Positions 53,704 to 62,495 of a DNA stretch of 64,000 nt are shown here, one piece after another. This DNA comes from JACJXF01 sp038316435 (lineage in GTDB: Bacteria; Bacteroidota; Bacteroidia; Bacteroidales; GCA-2748055), in NCBI GenBank assembly GCA_038316435.1, contig JBBQAQ010000003.1, positions 100,629 to 164,628 of the forward strand, given 5' to 3'. The notes beneath the pieces were generated by a model that saw only the letters and a program-made list of their open reading frames with translations, was not told the origin of the DNA and did no database searches. Numbering within the stretch: position 1 is the first letter of the stretch; each line of letters opens with the position of its first letter. The translations under genes and the position numbers were made by a program.

Positions 53704-54060
53704 ATGAAAACAATCAGATTGATTTTTGCTGCTGTAACAATGGTAGCAATTAGTACCAGTGCTTTTGGACAGACTGTAAATACAAAAGCCGTAGCAACTG
53801 GAAAAACAGAGACCCTGACGGTTAAGGGCAATTGTGATATGTGCAAAGCCCGTATTGAGAAGGCAGCAAAGCTCGATGGAGTTACTAAAGCCGAATGGGA
53901 TAAAACCACTAAACTTCTGACCGTTAGCTATGATCCCTCTAAAACAAATATGGATGCTGTAAGCAATAAGGTTGTTGCTGTAGGTCATGATACAGACAAG
54001 GGAAAAGCTGATGATAAAGTTTATAGTGCTTTGCCCGGCTGTTGCAAGTACGACAGGTAA
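53704..54060 (+). CDS. Secreted heavy-metal-associated (HMA) metallochaperone
   Basis: A 118-residue protein: signal peptide 1-22 (ending TSAFGQ), then one HMA ferredoxin-like domain. The metal loop is GNCDMCKARIE (Cys44, Cys47), as in copper chaperones with the CxxC. After the domain comes a tail ending ALPGCCKYDR with a Cys113-Cys114 pair. The same domain plus tail recurs at the C-terminus of the CusB protein downstream, so the two are paralogous. It probably picks up Cu(I) or similar ions in the periplasm and passes them to the pump (inference). Confidence 0.9.
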   Translation: MKTIRLIFAAVTMVAISTSAFGQTVNTKAVATGKTETLTVKGNCDMCKARIEKAAKLDGVTKAEWDKTTKLLTVSYDPSKTNMDAVSNKVVAVGHDTDKGKADDKVYSALPGCCKYDR

Positions 54061-54081
54061 TAGAAAAGACAGGGCTTTAAG

Positions 54082-54126
54082 CTAATGTGTTAATTTTCTC
54101 ATGAAGCAATTAGCACATTAGTTTTT
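54082..54126 (+). terminator. Hairpin/attenuator between the HMA gene and cusA
   Basis: CTAATGTGTTAATT (54082-54095) pairs over 14 positions (one G-U) with AATTAGCACATTAG (54108-54121), 12-nt loop, followed by TTTTT. It has the form of a rho-independent terminator. Since cusA follows directly on the same strand, it may let the small proteins be made in excess over the pump. Confidence 0.62.
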
Positions 54127-54148
54127 AAATAATTATATCTCTAAAAAC

Positions 54149-57100
54149 ATGTTTAATCGACTCGTCAAATACTTCCTCGAAAACCGACTGATCACGTTCA
54201 TTTTCCTATTCACTTTTGTGATACTGGGGCTAGTATATACTCCATTTAACTGGCGTACAGGATTTATCCCTAGGGATCCGATCCCTGTAGATGCAATTCC
54301 TGATATTGGCGACAACCAGCAAATTGTTGCTACAGAATGGATGGGTCGGTCACCAAAAGATATTCAGGACCAGGTGACATATCCGCTAACTACTGCATTA
54401 CTCGGAGTTCCAGGAGTGAGTACCGTGCGAAGCACGTCTATGTTTGGGATGTCATTTATTTATATAATTTTTAAAGATAATGTTGAATTTTACTGGAGCC
54501 GATCACGAATTCTTGAAAAGCTAAATTCTCTTCCATCGGGGACGTTGCCGGAAGGTGTTAGTCCGACACTTGGTCCTGATGCGACCTCACTTGGACAGAT
54601 TTTCTGGTACACACTTGAGGGCAGAGATCCTAAAACTGGCCAACCAAACGGAGGATGGAATCCGCAGGAACTTCGTGCGATTCAGGACTTTTACGTCAAA
54701 TACGGACTTACAACAGCAGAAGGGGTTTCGGAAGTTGCATCTGTAGGGGGATTTATTAAGGAATACCAGGTAGACATTATTCCGGAAGCGATGAAAGCCT
54801 TTCAGGTTACGGTTATGGACGTGATGAAAGCTGTGAGGAACAGTAATCTTGATATTGGTGCCGAAACAATTGAACTAAATAATGTAGAATATATAATTCG
54901 TGGTCTTGGCTATGTTAAGAACCTAAGCGATCTGGAACTTTCAGTTGTTGCTGTCAGAAATAACGTTCCTGTACGAATTAAGGATATTGCCCGCACCTCC
55001 TTTGGTCCCGCAACCAGGCGTGGCGGGCTTGACAAAGAAGGATCAGAGGCTGTCGGGGGAGTTGTGGTAGCTCGTTACGGTTCAAACCCAATGATGGTCA
55101 TTGGAAACATAAAAGATAAAATTAAAGAAATTGACGCAGGACTTCCTCAAAAAACACTGGCTGACGGAAGCATATCAAAAGTAAGAATTATCCCATTTTA
55201 CGATCGCACCAGCCTGATAAAAGAAACGATCGGCACTCTGGAGTCGGCACTTTCCCACGAAATACTGATAAGCATTATCGTAATTATTATTCTGGTTCTT
55301 AATCTCAGGGCATCAATTATTGTCGCCGGACTGCTGCCAATAGGCGTGTTGATGACTTTTATACTGATGCGTATCTTTGGCGTTGATGCCAACATTGTTG
55401 CATTGTCGGGTATTGCCATTGCAATTGGTGTAATGGTTGATATCGGGATTGTAGACGTGGAAAATATTCTTCGGCACCTTGAAATGCCTGAAAACAAAGG
55501 CGTGAGGGGCAAGAAACTCATGTCGGTAATTTATTTGGCGACCACAGAAGTACGAGCGGCCGTGGTTACTTCGATCGCTACCACAATCGTTAGTTTCCTT
55601 CCAGTGTTTGCAATGCAGGCATCTGAAGGTAAATTATTTCATCCTCTGGCTTTTACAAAGACCTTTGCACTACTATCTGCCTTTATCTTAGGTATAGTGG
55701 TTTTGCCAACATTGGTACATATTTTCTTTGATATTCGTTTCGACGGCAAAAAAATCCGAAAAATATGGAACGGTATTTTAATTCTTGCAGGAATTGTTTT
55801 TGTGGTTCTCTGGCAAACTTGGCCGGCATTAGCTCTTACAGCTATCGGAGTTAACAATCTTTTTGAAAGCCGCTGGCCGTCTGCCCGAAAGGAATTTCCA
55901 AATTACATAAACATAGCCATTGCTGTGTTGGTAGCGTTATATTATTTATCGATAGAATGGAGACCCCTTGGTGCACACAACAGCATTCTGGTTAATTATT
56001 TATTTGTAGGGGGAATTGTTACTGTCATCTTATCCGCACTAATGAGTCTGGTTCATTTTTATGAGCCAATATTACGCTGGGCGCTGCGAAACAAGTGGAA
56101 ATTTCTATCGCTTCCATTATTTACTGTGGTTTTCGGATTATTAGTATGGCAGGGGAGCAATAAATTATTTGGTTTTATTCCGAAGGGATTTGAAATCGCA
56201 GGATGGACAAGCTTTCGCCAAACATCAGTATGGCAGGGAGCCATTAAGGCTTTTCCCGGAACGGGCAAAGAATTTATGCCATCACTGAATGAGGGGTCAT
56301 TTCTACTTATGCCAACGAGCATGCCACATTCAAGTATAGAGAAAAATCTGGAATACATTGAGATTCTTGATAAGCGTTTAGCGGCAATTCCGGAAGTTGA
56401 GTTAGCTGTTGGGAAATGGGGACGGGTGAACTCGGCATTAGATCCTGCACCGGTACAAATGTTCGAAAACACGATAAATTATCGCTCTGAATTTATTTTG
56501 GATGACGATGGTCACCGTATGCAATTTAAGACCGACAAGGAAGGAAATTACCTTTTTAAAAGTGGAGCAAAATATAATCCAGAAACCGATGGGTTCCGGA
56601 TCATTCCAAGGGATAGCCTTATACCGGATAAGAATGGAGAATATTTTCGTCAATGGCGGCCAGAGATTAAAAAACCAGTTGATATCTGGAATGAGATAGT
56701 AAAAGTTACCAATATTCCTGGTCTGACATCCGCTCCCAAGTTGCAACCCATCGAAACAAGGCTTGTGATGCTTTCTACAGGGATGAGGGCGCCAATGGGA
56801 CTTAAAGTTTTTGGTCCGGATATGGAATCGATTGAGATTTCAGGAAAAGAATTTGAAAAAGCGCTGAAGGAAGTCCCGTTAGTAAAGGCATCCACAGTTT
56901 TTTATGACCGCTCAGTAGGTGCGCCGTATATTGAGATTAAGCTCAACCGGGAGGCAATGGCGAGATATGGAATGAGCGTAAATGAGGTTCAGGAGGTTTT
57001 ACAAGTGGCGATAGGAGGAATGGTTCTCAGCAATTCTGTAGAAGGACTTGAACGTTTTCCCATGAGAGTGAGATATGCCCGGGAATTACGGGATAATCCC

Positions 57101-58021
57101 GAAGACATGAAACACATTCTTATCCCGGCTATGGGGGGAGGTCAAATCCCGTTAGGTGAAATTGCCGATATAGGCTATACCCGAGGAGCACAAATGATAC
57201 GAAGTGAAAACACCTTTCTTGTTGGATATGTGATATTCGACAAAGCTGAAGGAAAAGCCGAGGTTGATGTGGTTGAAGAAGCGGCTGTAATTCTCAAGAA
57301 TAAAATTGAAACAGGTCAGATTAAGCTCCCCGCAGGCGTTTCTTATAAATTTGCAGGTAACTATGAGCATCAGGTTCGGGCTACTAAAAGGCTTTCCATT
57401 GTGATTCCAATGAGCCTGTTGTTGATACTACTTCTTTTATATTTTCAGTTTAAAACAATTACCGCATCATTCATACATTTTTCCGGGGTATTCGTTGCTT
57501 TTGCCGGAGGATTTATAATGCTGTGGCTTTACGGACAGGATTGGTTTTTGAATTTCTCTTTGGCAGACATCAATCTAAGAGACCTGTTTCAAATGCACAC
57601 CATAAATTTAAGCGTTGCGGTATGGGTAGGTTTCATCGCCCTTTTTGGAATTGCCACCAACGATGGTGTAATCATGGGAACCTATATTCATCAGGTGTTT
57701 GAAGAAACAAAACCAACAACTGTTCAGGGAGTTCGTGAAGCAGTGGTTACGGCAGGGCGCAAGCGTGTCCGACCGGCAATGATGACAACAGCCGTGGCAG
57801 TAATTGCATTATTACCCGTACTTACTTCCACCGGGAAAGGTGCAGATATTATGGTACCGATGGCAATTCCCACTTTCGGGGGAATGATTATTCAGCTTAT
57901 GACCATTTTTGTGGTACCTCTGTTTCAATCAATGTGGCGTGAATGGGCCGTTACCAGAGAGATTACCAATGAAGTTCAAACAACTAAAATTGAGGAGACA
58001 AATGAAAACTATACTATTTAA
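54149..58021 (+). CDS. cusA: CusA/CzcA-type heavy-metal RND efflux pump
   Basis: A 1290-residue inner-membrane pump of the HME-RND family, exporting metal ions through a tripartite channel using the proton gradient. PDIGDNQQIVATEWMGRSP at the start and the LRASIIVAGLLPIGVL, NIVALSGIAIAIGVMVD and GIATNDGVIMGTYI segments are family hallmarks. It is longer than E. coli CusA (about 1050) because of an insertion with extra membrane helices at about residues 525-640 and a periplasmic insert at about 780-850. Both are, from memory, usual in Bacteroidota. The 3' end overlaps the TolC-type gene by 20 bp. Copper or silver is likelier than zinc given the HMA partners (inference). Confidence 0.94.
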   Translation: MFNRLVKYFLENRLITFIFLFTFVILGLVYTPFNWRTGFIPRDPIPVDAIPDIGDNQQIVATEWMGRSPKDIQDQVTYPLTTALLGVPGVSTVRSTSMFGMSFIYIIFKDNVEFYWSRSRILEKLNSLPSGTLPEGVSPTLGPDATSLGQIFWYTLEGRDPKTGQPNGGWNPQELRAIQDFYVKYGLTTAEGVSEVASVGGFIKEYQVDIIPEAMKAFQVTVMDVMKAVRNSNLDIGAETIELNNVEYIIRGLGYVKNLSDLELSVVAVRNNVPVRIKDIARTSFGPATRRGGLDKEGSEAVGGVVVARYGSNPMMVIGNIKDKIKEIDAGLPQKTLADGSISKVRIIPFYDRTSLIKETIGTLESALSHEILISIIVIIILVLNLRASIIVAGLLPIGVLMTFILMRIFGVDANIVALSGIAIAIGVMVDIGIVDVENILRHLEMPENKGVRGKKLMSVIYLATTEVRAAVVTSIATTIVSFLPVFAMQASEGKLFHPLAFTKTFALLSAFILGIVVLPTLVHIFFDIRFDGKKIRKIWNGILILAGIVFVVLWQTWPALALTAIGVNNLFESRWPSARKEFPNYINIAIAVLVALYYLSIEWRPLGAHNSILVNYLFVGGIVTVILSALMSLVHFYEPILRWALRNKWKFLSLPLFTVVFGLLVWQGSNKLFGFIPKGFEIAGWTSFRQTSVWQGAIKAFPGTGKEFMPSLNEGSFLLMPTSMPHSSIEKNLEYIEILDKRLAAIPEVELAVGKWGRVNSALDPAPVQMFENTINYRSEFILDDDGHRMQFKTDKEGNYLFKSGAKYNPETDGFRIIPRDSLIPDKNGEYFRQWRPEIKKPVDIWNEIVKVTNIPGLTSAPKLQPIETRLVMLSTGMRAPMGLKVFGPDMESIEISGKEFEKALKEVPLVKASTVFYDRSVGAPYIEIKLNREAMARYGMSVNEVQEVLQVAIGGMVLSNSVEGLERFPMRVRYARELRDNPEDMKHILIPAMGGGQIPLGEIADIGYTRGAQMIRSENTFLVGYVIFDKAEGKAEVDVVEEAAVILKNKIETGQIKLPAGVSYKFAGNYEHQVRATKRLSIVIPMSLLLILLLLYFQFKTITASFIHFSGVFVAFAGGFIMLWLYGQDWFLNFSLADINLRDLFQMHTINLSVAVWVGFIALFGIATNDGVIMGTYIHQVFEETKPTTVQGVREAVVTAGRKRVRPAMMTTAVAVIALLPVLTSTGKGADIMVPMAIPTFGGMIIQLMTIFVVPLFQSMWREWAVTREITNEVQTTKIEETNENYTI

Positions 58022-59453
58022 GAAAATATTTTTTATTTTCATTGTTTCCGGCATCTTTGGAGTTGCTATCGGCCAGCAACGGCCAGACTCATTGGAGGCA
58101 TACATTGGAATAGCCAGCAGAAACAATCCAGCTGTTCTTCAAAAGTATAACGATTATCAGGCTGCTCTGCAAAAAGTTCCTCAGGTTGGTAGTCTTAATG
58201 ATCCTGAGTTGAGTCTGGGAGTGTTTTTGTCACCTATGGAGTTGATAAGCGGCAAGCAGGTTGCGGATATCCGACTAATGCAGATGTTCCCCTGGTTTGG
58301 AGTTCTGAAAAACGCAAAGGATGAAATGAGTCTTATGGCAAAGGCGAAATATGAATCTTTTCTTGATGAACAATATCAGGTTTGTTTTGAGACAGAGAAA
58401 ATGTGGTACTTACTTTATAAGATACGTGAAGATATTAGTATATCCGAGCAAGGCATCGCTCTTTTGCAAACAATAGAAAGGATTTCACTGGCAAAATTTA
58501 AGGCAGCTCCTGATGATAATGGGAGTTCTTCAGCAAATTCAGGATCAGATAGCAAACAGAATTCTCAGTTGCAAACTATTGGATCATCGGGAATGCAAAG
58601 TATGACCGGTAGTCAGGATGCCGGTAATAATAAGTCAGCCACCTCAAGTTCCGGTGGCATGCAAGGCAGCCCTATGAGCGGGAGAGCTGGAGGTTATGGT
58701 TTGGCTGATTTGTACAGAATCCAGATTGAAACCGGAGACCTTGAAAACAAAATTGCAGAACTAAAAAGTCAGGAAAGAACCACGATTACCCGTTTCAACG
58801 CACTTTTGAACCGCCCGGCAATTTCTTCGGTTTCACTTCCCCAAAGCATGAATGCAGACACACTGGAGCTATCGCTTTTCTCGGTATCAGACAGTATGCT
58901 GGCAAATAATTCTATGCTGGAAATGTTGAAATATGAGCAACAATCATTTGATGCCAGAAAGAACATGGTGAAGGCAATGTCGTTTCCAATGATTGGAGTA
59001 GGGGTAAATTATTCTGTGATAAACAAAAACGAGATGTCAACTTCTGCTATGAACGGGAATGACATGATTATGCCGATGGTTACCGTAACTCTTCCCATCT
59101 ACCGAAATAAATATAAGGCAATGCAGACAGAAACCAGTTTTATGAAATCGGCTGTTGAAGAAAGCTACAAGTCAACATCAAATTCATTACAAACCGAGTA
59201 TTATGAGGCAATTCAGCTTTATGAGGATTCTGGACGTAGGTTAAAATTATATGAGAATCAAAGTTTACTTGCACAGAGAACCCTCGAAATTTTAATAAAA
59301 AGCTTTTCAACATCAACAAATGATTTAAATGAAGTATTGAGGATGCAGCAACAGACACTGGATTACAAATTAAAAAAACTCGAGGCATTTACTGATTATA
59401 ATACCTCAATTGCTTGGTTACGACGCTTAATGGCGAATTCATACAGACAATAA
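58002..59453 (+). CDS. TolC-family outer-membrane channel of the metal pump
   Basis: Outer-membrane factor that completes the export channel. The ATG at 58002 (MKTILFKKIFF) is preceded by GAGGAG five bases earlier, a Shine-Dalgarno-like site that is rare here, and overlaps cusA by 20 bp. The signal peptide ends about residue 22. Helical repeats and the paired LLNRP/LRRLMANS-type segments fit the TolC fold. A low-complexity insertion at about residues 170-230, rich in Ser, Gly, Asn, Gln and Met, interrupts the first helical hairpin. Length 483 is slightly larger than usual because of it. Confidence 0.88.
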   Translation: MKTILFKKIFFIFIVSGIFGVAIGQQRPDSLEAYIGIASRNNPAVLQKYNDYQAALQKVPQVGSLNDPELSLGVFLSPMELISGKQVADIRLMQMFPWFGVLKNAKDEMSLMAKAKYESFLDEQYQVCFETEKMWYLLYKIREDISISEQGIALLQTIERISLAKFKAAPDDNGSSSANSGSDSKQNSQLQTIGSSGMQSMTGSQDAGNNKSATSSSGGMQGSPMSGRAGGYGLADLYRIQIETGDLENKIAELKSQERTTITRFNALLNRPAISSVSLPQSMNADTLELSLFSVSDSMLANNSMLEMLKYEQQSFDARKNMVKAMSFPMIGVGVNYSVINKNEMSTSAMNGNDMIMPMVTVTLPIYRNKYKAMQTETSFMKSAVEESYKSTSNSLQTEYYEAIQLYEDSGRRLKLYENQSLLAQRTLEILIKSFSTSTNDLNEVLRMQQQTLDYKLKKLEAFTDYNTSIAWLRRLMANSYRQ

Positions 59454-59472
59454 ACGAGAAAAAACACCCGAT

Positions 59473-61068
59473 ATGAAAAACATATTTTCGAGCAAGATTT
59501 TTGTTTACTCAGGACTGGTAATATCCGGCCTTTTGATGGGATGGCTATTTTTCCATTCCCCTGAAAAACATGTAGAAAAACTAGAAATTATATCCCCCGA
59601 AAACAAGAGTACAATATGGACATGTGCCATGCACCCGCAGATTCGGATGCACGAACCCGGGAAATGTCCTATTTGCGCGATGGAGTTAATCCCTCTAAAT
59701 CAAAACACTGACTTAATAGATCAGTCAGCTGTTCATTTTACAAGAGAATCCGCCGCACTTGCCAATGTGCAAACATCGGTGGTTTCAAAACAAGAACCAA
59801 TAATTGAGGTTCGCCTATATGGAAAAATACAGTCCGACGAGCGATTATTGCAAAACCAGGTTGCACATTTTTCGGGTCGCATTGAAAAATTACTTGTCAA
59901 CTTCACCGGCGAAAGCGTTCAAAAAGGGCAGGTACTGGCTCTGATATATTCTCCTGAAATGGTTACTGCACAACAGGAATTGCTTGAAGCCGGAAAGATG
60001 AGACTAGCACAGCCGGAAATTTATGAAGCGGCAAAAGAGCGGCTCAGACAATGGAAATTAAGTGAATCACAGATCACGAATCTCGAGAACTCAGGGAGCG
60101 TGAAAGATAATTTCGAACTTGTTTCAACTAGTACGGGAGTTGTTACCTCCAGAAGAGTCAATGTTGGAGATTACATTTCAAGAGGGACAGTATTATTTGA
60201 TATTGCAGATTTATCAAGAGTTTGGGCGATGTTTGATGCCTATGAAAGCGACCTTCCCTTTCTAAGCAAAGGAGACAAAATCAGTTTTTCAGTACAGGCC
60301 TTGCCAGGAGTAAATTTTGAAGGAAATATCGCTTTTATCGATCCGGTTATTGATGCAATTACACGAGTGGCAAAAGTTAGGGCAGAAATAAGCAATCAGG
60401 CAGGAAAACTTAAGCCCGAGATGTTTGCAACGGGAATGATAAGCGCCAATCTGAATGAATATCGCAACAATTTAATTATTCCTGGTTCTGCGGTGCTTTG
60501 GACAGGTAAACGCTCTGTTGTATATGTGAAACAGCAGGTTTCAGAAGAACTGGTTTTTACTATCCGGGAAATTGAAATAGGGCCAATGTTAGGGGAGAGC
60601 TATGTGGTTATCAATGGTTTGAAGGAAGGGGAAGAAATTGTAACACAGGGTACATTTAGCGTTGATGCCGCAGCACAACTTGAGGGGAAGCCCAGTATGA
60701 TGAATCCACAGACAAGTCCGGAAAAGGATGGTTCGAAGAAAGAAGTATCAAATCAAAATGAACGGATCAATGCAAATCCTTTGCAGTCTGAAAAAAGCAA
60801 GGTGTTATCTGTAAGCTTTGATGTATCAGGCAACTGCGAAATGTGTAAAGACAGAATTGAAGCTGCCGCAAAATCTGTAAAGGGAGTTTCTTTAGCGGAG
60901 TGGGATATAAACGCAAAAAAAATCCATGTAGAATATGAAGCCACGACTTCATTGATGGGAATCCATACTGCCATTGCCAAAGCCGGACACGACACAGATA
61001 AAGTGAAAACGGATGACAAAACGTATAGTGAACTTCCGGAGTGCTGTTTGTATAGAAAGGAGAACTAA
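59473..61068 (+). CDS. cusB: CusB-type periplasmic adaptor with N-terminal metal-binding and C-terminal HMA domains
   Basis: A 531-residue membrane fusion protein linking pump and outer-membrane channel. After an anchor (residues 10-28) comes a heavy-metal-binding motif, WTCAMHPQIRMHEPGKCPICAMEL (cysteines 51, 65 and 68), then barrel-sandwich and beta-barrel adaptor domains (about 90-420). From about 445 an HMA domain is fused (Cys455, Cys458 in NCEMCKDRIE) with a tail ending ELPECCLYRKEN (Cys524-Cys525). That tail and domain match the secreted HMA protein encoded at 53704-54060. The fusion suggests direct handing over of metal to the pump (inference). The gene starts 20 bp after the TolC gene. 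Confidence 0.93.
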   Translation: MKNIFSSKIFVYSGLVISGLLMGWLFFHSPEKHVEKLEIISPENKSTIWTCAMHPQIRMHEPGKCPICAMELIPLNQNTDLIDQSAVHFTRESAALANVQTSVVSKQEPIIEVRLYGKIQSDERLLQNQVAHFSGRIEKLLVNFTGESVQKGQVLALIYSPEMVTAQQELLEAGKMRLAQPEIYEAAKERLRQWKLSESQITNLENSGSVKDNFELVSTSTGVVTSRRVNVGDYISRGTVLFDIADLSRVWAMFDAYESDLPFLSKGDKISFSVQALPGVNFEGNIAFIDPVIDAITRVAKVRAEISNQAGKLKPEMFATGMISANLNEYRNNLIIPGSAVLWTGKRSVVYVKQQVSEELVFTIREIEIGPMLGESYVVINGLKEGEEIVTQGTFSVDAAAQLEGKPSMMNPQTSPEKDGSKKEVSNQNERINANPLQSEKSKVLSVSFDVSGNCEMCKDRIEAAAKSVKGVSLAEWDINAKKIHVEYEATTSLMGIHTAIAKAGHDTDKVKTDDKTYSELPECCLYRKEN

Positions 61069-61152
61069 AAAAATGGAGATATGCTTTGATCTGGCCCACC
61101 CCAAATCTCTCGGCTATAGGTTTTAAGGATGTTCAAATTGGAAAAAGTTCTT

Positions 61153-61364
61153 CCTTTTCACAGTGCCCCACCAAGAACCCTCCCCCAAGATGGAGGAGCC
61201 GGTCTATAGGTAAATTCTTTATTGTCACAGAAATTTATACTTTTTTCAAAGTTTAATCGAAGTTAAAAGTAACTGTTTAAAAATATTACCCTTGATTCCA
61301 TACAGCTTTATCTAAAAGTCAGTCAAGCCCTTTTACCTTGGGGGAGGGGGGCGAAGAGAAAAGG
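61153..61364. mobile_element. MITE-like element with imperfect terminal inverted repeats
   Basis: About 212 bp without a gene. The left end (CCTTTTC at 61153, GCCCC, then CCTCCCCCAAG at 61179-61189) is mirrored on the right (CTTGGGGGAGG at 61337-61347, GGGGC, then GAAAAGG at 61358-61364). The left arm has about 10 extra bases between its blocks. No transposase is present and no clear target-site duplication is seen. A decayed insertion element or non-autonomous MITE is the best reading. Confidence 0.4.
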
Positions 61365-61456
61365 ACAACCCACTTTCCAAAACGAACAGAATATTTTACG
61401 TTGTTACAATAAAAATCTTTTTTAGCTAATGCAAAGTGCCTGTTATACAAAAATCA

Positions 61457-61488
61457 TGTAAAACAATTTGCAAATAGTGTAAAACAAT
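61457..61488 (+). promoter_or_regulatory. Tandem direct repeats (operator-like)
   Basis: TGTAAAACAAT occurs twice, at 61457-61467 and 61478-61488, exactly 21 bp apart, which is two turns of the DNA helix. This fits a dimeric or tandem-binding activator site such as those of OmpR-type regulators. It lies 72 bp upstream of a 34-residue membrane protein gene. Confidence 0.45.
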
Positions 61489-61559
61489 ATTTACAGATAT
61501 GAGCAACTTTGTATTTGACAAACCTATCATTAGGGGTCAATTAACTAAAAGCCGATATT

Positions 61560-61664
61560 ATGAATAGTCACTATATGGAAATGGGTTGGGGTTGGGGGTT
61601 GATTTTCGTGATTGCTATTTTAGTAGTTTTTGTAGGGGTTTATGCCTGGAGGAAAAAAAAGTAA
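61560..61664 (+). CDS. Small single-pass membrane protein (34 residues)
   Basis: A short frame ATG...TAA encoding a protein that starts MNSHYMEMGWGWG, continues as one strongly hydrophobic segment (about residues 14-29) and ends WRKKK. The layout, with a Met/Trp/Gly/His-rich N-terminus, one membrane helix and a basic end, is like small membrane proteins found beside copper-handling genes in this phylum (from memory). Tandem operator-like repeats precede it by 72 bp and the cus locus lies 490 bp upstream. No named family is recognised. A 69-residue frame that overlaps it (61586-61795) is judged a shadow. Confidence 0.5.
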   Translation: MNSHYMEMGWGWGLIFVIAILVVFVGVYAWRKKK

Positions 61665-61819
61665 AAAGGGGTAAATACCAGCTAGGTTTGGTTTTCAAAC
61701 GACTTATTGTTTTTGACGGCAATGTTTTTCTCCGGACTTTTATTATAGCCGCGCAACAGCTTAGAAAAGGGTTTGATAAGAAACTGTTTTATTAGTGCAA
61801 GCTTTAATTATTACAACAA

Positions 61820-61925
61820 AGAGTGCGGGGTTTAAACCCCGTCAGGAGCCAAATCACTTCCATATTTATTAATGTCGTGGGAATCCCAAAAATCAGCGTT
61901 TTAATTCAACTTTTTTCAAATTAGA
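61820..61925 (+). repeat. Palindrome-headed repeat, copy A
   Basis: Begins with the 16-bp palindrome CGGGGTTTAAACCCCG (61826-61841). About 25 bp later comes a conserved module: TTATTAATG, a small hairpin (TGGGAATCCCA), AAAAATCAGC and a run ending ACTTTTTTC. The same order is found in copies B and C. Confidence 0.6.
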
Positions 61926-62299
61926 AATAAAGATCTCAAAGAAGTTCAATACTTAAGGTAATTGCGAGTATTCAAAATACAATCTTGAGTGATTATGATA
62001 TGTGTTTTCCACTATGGAATTTACATGAAGGGAAAATTTAAGATCTTACTAACAAACAAACCAAATTGATATACAGTTTTAATTATAAGCTGAAAAATCT
62101 CTGATTTTTTTAAAAGCTACAATTGTTGGATTCATTGCCCCTTCTATGAAAGTGTCTTAAAAAATACCAGAAAAAGACATCGACGGAATTTCCTGAAACT
62201 GAACACTGTACTGGATTTAGCTATTGCACCAAAATAATTCTGGTGAGATCAGTTCTGTATTATAAGATACATATTTACAGTACGAGCTATTGAACTATT

Positions 62300-62400
62300 T
62301 GCGCCGGGGTTTAAACCCCGTAAGAAAGAAAGCTTATTCATACTTATTAATGTGCAATAATTCAAAATCTCTGCCTTTTTTTTTAACTTTTTTGCGACCC
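62300..62400 (+). repeat. Palindrome-headed repeat, copy B
   Basis: CGGGGTTTAAACCCCG at 62305-62320 is followed by CTTATTAATG at about 62343 and by AAAATCTCTGCC and AACTTTTTT. It matches copy A in order and spacing, with scattered substitutions. Confidence 0.6.
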
Positions 62401-62414
62401 TTTCCAAAAAATCT

Positions 62415-62495
62415 CAACGGGGTTTAAACCCCTAATGTTTAATGCGTCGGAAAACGAAAAATCAGCTTTCTAAATTGCTTTTTTTTGAAAACCAC
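62415..62495 (+). repeat. Palindrome-headed repeat, copy C
   Basis: CGGGGTTTAAACCCC (62418-62432) is followed after a short spacer by TTTAATG, CGTCGGAAAACGAAAAATC, AGC and a T-run. The small hairpin here is TCG...CGA, where copy A has TGGGA...TCCCA, so the paired shape is kept with different bases. The spacer present in copies A and B is missing. Confidence 0.6.

Noticed and set aside
61586..61795. 69-residue frame overlapping the small membrane protein
   Set aside because: It begins inside the 34-residue frame, shows no membrane or domain pattern of its own and is likely a shadow.
61820..62495. Palindromic repeats as a CRISPR array or integron attC sites
   Set aside because: Spacing is irregular (464 and 113 bp), there are no uniform spacers and no cas or integrase gene, and GTTTAAAC has one base too many for the attC core RYYYAAC.
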